Shown here piece after piece: positions 22,986 through 24,888 of a DNA stretch of 24,888 nucleotides. Position 1 is the first letter of the stretch. Each line of letters opens with the position of its first letter. Below the pieces are notes generated by a model. The model saw only the letters and a program-made list of their open reading frames with translations, made no database searches and was not told where the DNA came from. A program made the position numbers and the translations under genes. Source of the stretch: a virus; the IMG/VR virus record IMGVR_UViG_3300017759_000068, positions 1 to 24,888 of that record; one strand, given 5' to 3'.

Positions 22986-23171
22986 TTAAGACCTTTTTGA
23001 CTCGGCTACCGATGCTTTACGATATTCCGTTACTAATTTTTTTAACTCTCCTACAGCCTTCCTTGCACGCGTTGCCGCGGCCTTATTACCTTTTTCGGTA
23101 AATTTAGAGTGGTTATCATGGAACTCGGTCCATAATGTTTCCATTTGTGTAAATAATTCATTTGATGCCAT
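22986..23171 (-). CDS. Histone H1-like (Hc1-type) DNA-binding protein
   Basis: A 61-residue, Lys/Arg/Ala-rich protein. The segment KFTEKGNKAAATRARKAVGE followed by LKKLVTEYRKASVAESK matches the Hc1/histone-H1-like family common in Bacteroidota ('..EKGNKAA..RARKA..EL.KL..E.RK.S...SK'). Such proteins bind DNA without sequence preference and compact it. A role in phage DNA compaction or in shaping the host nucleoid is possible. The gene has one of the 18-base promoter/ribosome-site cassettes shared exactly with the gene at 9764. Confidence 0.85.
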   Translation of the reverse strand: MASNELFTQMETLWTEFHDNHSKFTEKGNKAAATRARKAVGELKKLVTEYRKASVAESKRS

Positions 23172-23186
23172 AACATAATCCTTTTT

Positions 23187-23196
23187 AATAAATATA
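23187..23196 (-). promoter_or_regulatory. Candidate late promoter cassette
   Basis: TATATTTATTAAAAAGGAT on the minus strand before the Hc1-like gene (ATG at 23171). The 18 bases 23178-23195 are identical to 9771-9788. The -33 position holds TATT instead of TTTG, so it lacks a host-type -33 box. Confidence 0.55.
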
Positions 23197-23212
23197 CAGT
23201 TAATGATTAAAA

Positions 23213-23422
23213 TTAGAATACTATATCTTCATGCTCTTCGAGTATTTTGAACTCCTTCTTTAACTCATGTTCTAGTTGTTCATCATCAATAACATCTAAT
23301 GATTGGAATACTAAATCACCGTCTAAAAAGACTTCGCCGATCAAGGTATCATCGTCAATGAAAAATTCTATTTCATCTCCTATAAATACTTCACCTGTTG
23401 ATATGTTCTCTAATGTAATCAT
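23213..23422 (-). CDS. Small acidic hypothetical protein
   Basis: A 69-residue, very acidic protein (MITLENISTGEVFIGDEIEF, then FIDDDTLIGEVFLDGDLVFQ and an Asp/Glu-rich helix at about 45-66). The net charge is strongly negative, as in some phage DNA-mimic or inhibitor proteins, but no family is recognised. It starts 14 bases after the SWIM gene's stop. The upstream cassette ATATTTATTTTAA lacks the AGGAT, so the ribosome site is weak. Confidence 0.6.
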   Translation of the reverse strand: MITLENISTGEVFIGDEIEFFIDDDTLIGEVFLDGDLVFQSLDVIDDEQLEHELKKEFKILEEHEDIVF

Positions 23423-23426
23423 TTAA

Positions 23427-23435
23427 AATAAATAT
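23427..23435 (-). promoter_or_regulatory. Candidate late promoter box
   Basis: GATATTTATTTTAA on the minus strand immediately before the ATG at 23422, adjoining the stop of the SWIM gene. It has the ATATTTATT box but no AGGAT. Weak evidence. Confidence 0.3.
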
Positions 23436-23588
23436 CTAATCTTTTAACTTTTCGCGTAATCGATTAATATGTTTACAATCTTTATATGGCCGGAATTGCC
23501 ACGCCGGGCAGGAACAGCTATATGATCCATTTTGTCGTTCAATATCATAATATGATAACATGTTCGTCTTCTTATTACGAGATCCCAT
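23436..23588 (-). CDS. SWIM-type zinc-finger mini-protein
   Basis: A 50-residue protein from the ATG at 23588. It carries a SWIM zinc-binding pattern: C25-S-C27 (GSYSCSCPAW), then ten residues to C38-K-H40 (DCKHINRL). SWIM domains bind DNA or proteins and also occur in recombination-associated proteins. The whole protein is little more than the motif. Basic ends (GSRNKKTN; RLREKLKD) fit nucleic-acid contact. It lies 4 bases after the upstream gene. Similar single-SWIM proteins are something I recall in aquatic phages; the function is unknown. Confidence 0.75.
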   Translation of the reverse strand: MGSRNKKTNMLSYYDIERQNGSYSCSCPAWQFRPYKDCKHINRLREKLKD

Positions 23589-23592
23589 TTCT

Positions 23593-23736
23593 CTATACTT
23601 TGTTATCATAACTTATACCAAATTCAGTTAATAACTGAGTTAATAAAATATTTTGACGTAATAATTCTACTGGGCCATATAATTGTAAAATAATTTCATC
23701 AATTGATGCATCGCCGGGTATATCACTACTATACAT
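23593..23736 (-). CDS. Small helical protein
   Basis: A 47-residue protein MYSSDIPGDASIDEIILQLY with a Leu-rich helix (VELLRQNILLTQLLTEFGIS). The ATG at 23736 is chosen over a longer in-frame reading from 23775 because it overlaps the previous gene's end by only 8 bases. No family is recognised; it may be a small membrane-free helical or coiled-coil protein. It ends 4 bases before the SWIM gene. Confidence 0.5.
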   Translation of the reverse strand: MYSSDIPGDASIDEIILQLYGPVELLRQNILLTQLLTEFGISYDNKV

Positions 23737-23884
23737 TAACAGTTTCTTTAAAAAATGTTGCATATACTTTAACACCTCTAACCGTACATATTAACTCATT
23801 AGTAAATGTATCAACAGGTCCTTTCTTTTCTGTTGATATACGGTACTTAGGATTTTTACTGTTTAATTTTGTTTTCTTGGGCAT
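23729..23884 (-). CDS. Small basic protein
   Basis: A 51-residue protein MPKKTKLNSKNPKYRISTEK followed by KGPVDTFTNELICTVRGVKV and YATFFKETVNV. The basic N-terminus could bind nucleic acid; the C-terminal half has beta character. The ATG lies within the end of the upstream gene (29-base overlap). No family is recognised. Coding status rests on clean frame and operon fit. Confidence 0.5.
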   Translation of the reverse strand: MPKKTKLNSKNPKYRISTEKKGPVDTFTNELICTVRGVKVYATFFKETVNV

Positions 23885-24029
23885 AATTACGTTTATTAGT
23901 TTGTTTTAATTGTTCTTGTTCCATTAATATTAGTATCGAGTTTACACTTTCTACAAACTCGACATCCTTCTTAGCAGTATTATCTATACGATACAATACC
24001 TTCTTTATAATCTTAGTATCTATCTTCAT
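23856..24029 (-). CDS. Small helical protein
   Basis: A 57-residue protein MKIDTKIIKKVLYRIDNTAK followed by KDVEFVESVNSILILMEQEQ and a Lys/Gln/Asn-rich tail; predominantly helical. It starts 1 base after the exported-protein gene's stop (24031), implying one transcript. No family is recognised. Confidence 0.55.
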   Translation of the reverse strand: MKIDTKIIKKVLYRIDNTAKKDVEFVESVNSILILMEQEQLKQTNKRNYAQENKIKQ

Positions 24030-24030
24030 A

Positions 24031-24411
24031 TTATTCTACTTTAGATATTTTAGATAATACACCACACATATGATATCGGTTATCTAGCCAATTACCAAAT
24101 ATATAAACTTTATCAGATTCATAATCTACACATATCTTATGAGTGTCACCTTCTGTTATATAACAATCGCCTAATGTCGCGTCATCATAAAACACCCACC
24201 ATATCTTACTAAAGACTTCTGGCTTGGTTTCTAATATAATATATTCTCTATGTATTACAAATTTACTTTTTTCCCATTTGGTATCTACTTTAAGATATTC
24301 TTGTTTATTTTGATTCCATTTAAATGTTTCAAATAAATGAGATTGCCAAACTTGTTGCGCCCATGTCGATGTACATGTTAACAATATTATTACTAATAAT
24401 TTAATTTTCAT
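24031..24411 (-). CDS. Exported small protein with signal peptide
   Basis: A 126-residue protein with a clear Sec signal: MKIKLLVIILLTCTSTWA, then cleavage likely after A18 (TWA|QQ). The mature ~108 residues are beta-rich with cysteines at 83, 94 and 116 and aromatic clusters (KIWWVFYDDA, YIFGNWLDN). Exported to the periplasm, it could act in superinfection exclusion or envelope modification (inference). No family is recognised. It lies one base after the 80-residue membrane gene. Confidence 0.72.
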   Translation of the reverse strand: MKIKLLVIILLTCTSTWAQQVWQSHLFETFKWNQNKQEYLKVDTKWEKSKFVIHREYIILETKPEVFSKIWWVFYDDATLGDCYITEGDTHKICVDYESDKVYIFGNWLDNRYHMCGVLSKISKVE

Positions 24412-24412
24412 A

Positions 24413-24655
24413 TTAAAATGGTATCATTGTTAAACCTATTAAATTAAATAAGTACTCTAGTATTGTGAATATAACAGCTCCACCAACTATCTGATAAGCC
24501 CAATACTTCCAGCCAGTTAAGCTTTGCTCAAACCTTTTAACTCTAGAATTCATAGCCTTATCTCTAAGACCAGACTTCACAAAGATCTTCTCAGCCCAGT
24601 AACCTGGATCGAATAAATCTTTAAACTTCTTTAGTAATAATAAAAACTTTTTCAT
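24413..24655 (-). CDS. Small membrane protein
   Basis: An 80-residue protein with a basic, amphipathic N-terminus (MKKFLLLLKKFKDLFDPGYW), a polar loop and one membrane helix near the C-terminus (YQIVGGAVIFTILEYLFNLI, about 54-73) ending in GLTMIPF. It is the first gene after the tRNA and is followed, after one base, by the exported protein; together they look like a cell-envelope pair. Similar short proteins ending in a hydrophobic helix and P-[WF] are familiar from phages, without known function. Confidence 0.65.
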   Translation of the reverse strand: MKKFLLLLKKFKDLFDPGYWAEKIFVKSGLRDKAMNSRVKRFEQSLTGWKYWAYQIVGGAVIFTILEYLFNLIGLTMIPF

Positions 24656-24668
24656 ATACTCTTTTTTG

Positions 24669-24815
24669 CTGTAGGAGAAGGATTCGAACCTCCACGTAGT
24701 AGTTAGCTTTAAGACAATGTTGCAACTTGGTGGTCAACCCCGTTTATCCTAAGTTTATCCTATACTCTACACCCCCGAGACAGGAGGGCATGTCTGCCAA
24801 TTTCATCACCCTACA
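24669..24815 (-). tRNA. tRNA with abnormally long variable region, GUC anticodon position
   Basis: Minus strand. A 7-pair acceptor stem TGTAGGG/TCCTACA (24815-24809 with 24676-24670), D-arm ATG-loop-CAT with conserved TTGG and AGA, anticodon stem CCCTC/GGGGG around loop CTGTCTC (24783-24777), and T-arm GGAGG-TTCGAAT-CCTTC (24693-24677) are all present. The anticodon by position is GTC (Asp), but the D-arm is of the Leu type. Between anticodon arm and T-arm lie 78 bases (24694-24771), far beyond a type II variable arm, including a tandem 11-base duplication (24742-24762). No CCA is encoded. It may be inactive, intron-bearing or a novel tRNA form. Confidence 0.65.
24742..24762 (+). repeat. Tandem 11-base duplication in tRNA variable region
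   Basis: GTTTATCCTAA (24742-24752) is followed directly by GTTTATCCTA (24753-24762). It lies inside the oversized variable region of the tRNA and suggests slippage expansion. Confidence 0.7.
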
Positions 24816-24822
24816 TTATTAA

Positions 24823-24888
24823 TTATACTTTACCAAATTTATCATGCATCGCACCACCATAAAAGTTAGAACGACGCATTAATTTTTC
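24823..24888 (-). CDS. C-terminal end of a gene running off the window
   Basis: An open frame enters from beyond base 24888 and ends at a TAA at 24823, giving EKLMRRSNFYGGAMHDKFGK then V. It is 7 bases upstream of the tRNA's first base. Its 21 residues are too few to identify, and the coding assignment depends on sequence outside the window. Confidence 0.45.
   Translation of the reverse strand, partial: EKLMRRSNFYGGAMHDKFGKV

Noticed and set aside
24669-24815. tmRNA
   Set aside because: A true D-arm and anticodon arm are present and there is no tag-peptide reading frame; tmRNA lacks an anticodon arm.
1-24888. CRISPR array, insertion sequence or transposase
   Set aside because: No regularly spaced repeats, no transposase motifs and no terminal repeats with target duplication were seen, apart from the single inverted repeat around hsp20, which lacks a transposase.

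Overview
The window reads as one gene-dense segment of a tailed-phage genome: AT-rich, with every confidently called gene on the minus strand and gaps of mostly 0-40 bases. It matches a T4-like (myovirus) phage. On transcription order (high to low coordinates) the left half carries a baseplate set with a recognisable gp25/GPW protein, a gp6-like baseplate wedge protein, a gp5-like OB-fold spike protein and a gp55-like late sigma factor. The host is inferred to be a member of Bacteroidota. Three minus-strand promoters have the Bacteroidota form TTTG-N20-TAnnTTTA, and two proteins resemble families common in that phylum (a histone H1/Hc1-like protein and a DUF4494-like protein). The mix of UV endonuclease, Hsp20, ligase and ClpP genes is typical of aquatic T4-like phages, but habitat is only a guess.

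Layout. 1-9.4 kb: virion and baseplate structural genes, including a 1238-residue protein with a LamG-like middle and a 374-residue protein with a DNRLRE/CBM96-like motif. 9.4-11.4 kb: small structural or assembly proteins around the spike. 11.4-13.9 kb: a tightly coupled operon of ClpP-like protease, HD-domain hydrolase, small membrane protein and late sigma factor. 13.9-18.4 kb: a cysteine-containing basic protein, a four-helix membrane/coiled-coil protein, and a repair pair (UvdE-type UV endonuclease and ATP-dependent DNA ligase). 18.4-21.9 kb: small accessory genes, with an Hsp20 gene framed by a 17-base inverted repeat, and a class I methyltransferase. 21.9-24.7 kb: very small proteins, including a probable two-helix membrane protein with its own palindrome-rich leader and a UUCG terminator, a coiled-coil/tail-anchor protein, an Hc1-like DNA-binding protein, a 50-residue SWIM zinc-finger protein and an exported protein. 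The right end has a tRNA gene with an abnormally large variable region and the tail end of one further gene.

Expression logic. Two kinds of upstream element can be seen. One has a -33 TTTG box and a -7 TAnnTTTA box with a constant 20-base spacer, before UvdE and two accessory genes; this looks like host-sigma (early or middle) control. The other is a compact cassette ATATTTATT-A-rich-AGGAT 10-30 bases before start codons of structural, ClpP, Hc1 and other genes, without a -33 box. This is a reasonable candidate for the late promoter read by the gp55-like factor encoded here. The most unusual items are the oversized tRNA, the inverted repeat around hsp20, the two promoter classes, and a shared N-terminal IIKEEV motif in two otherwise unrelated proteins.
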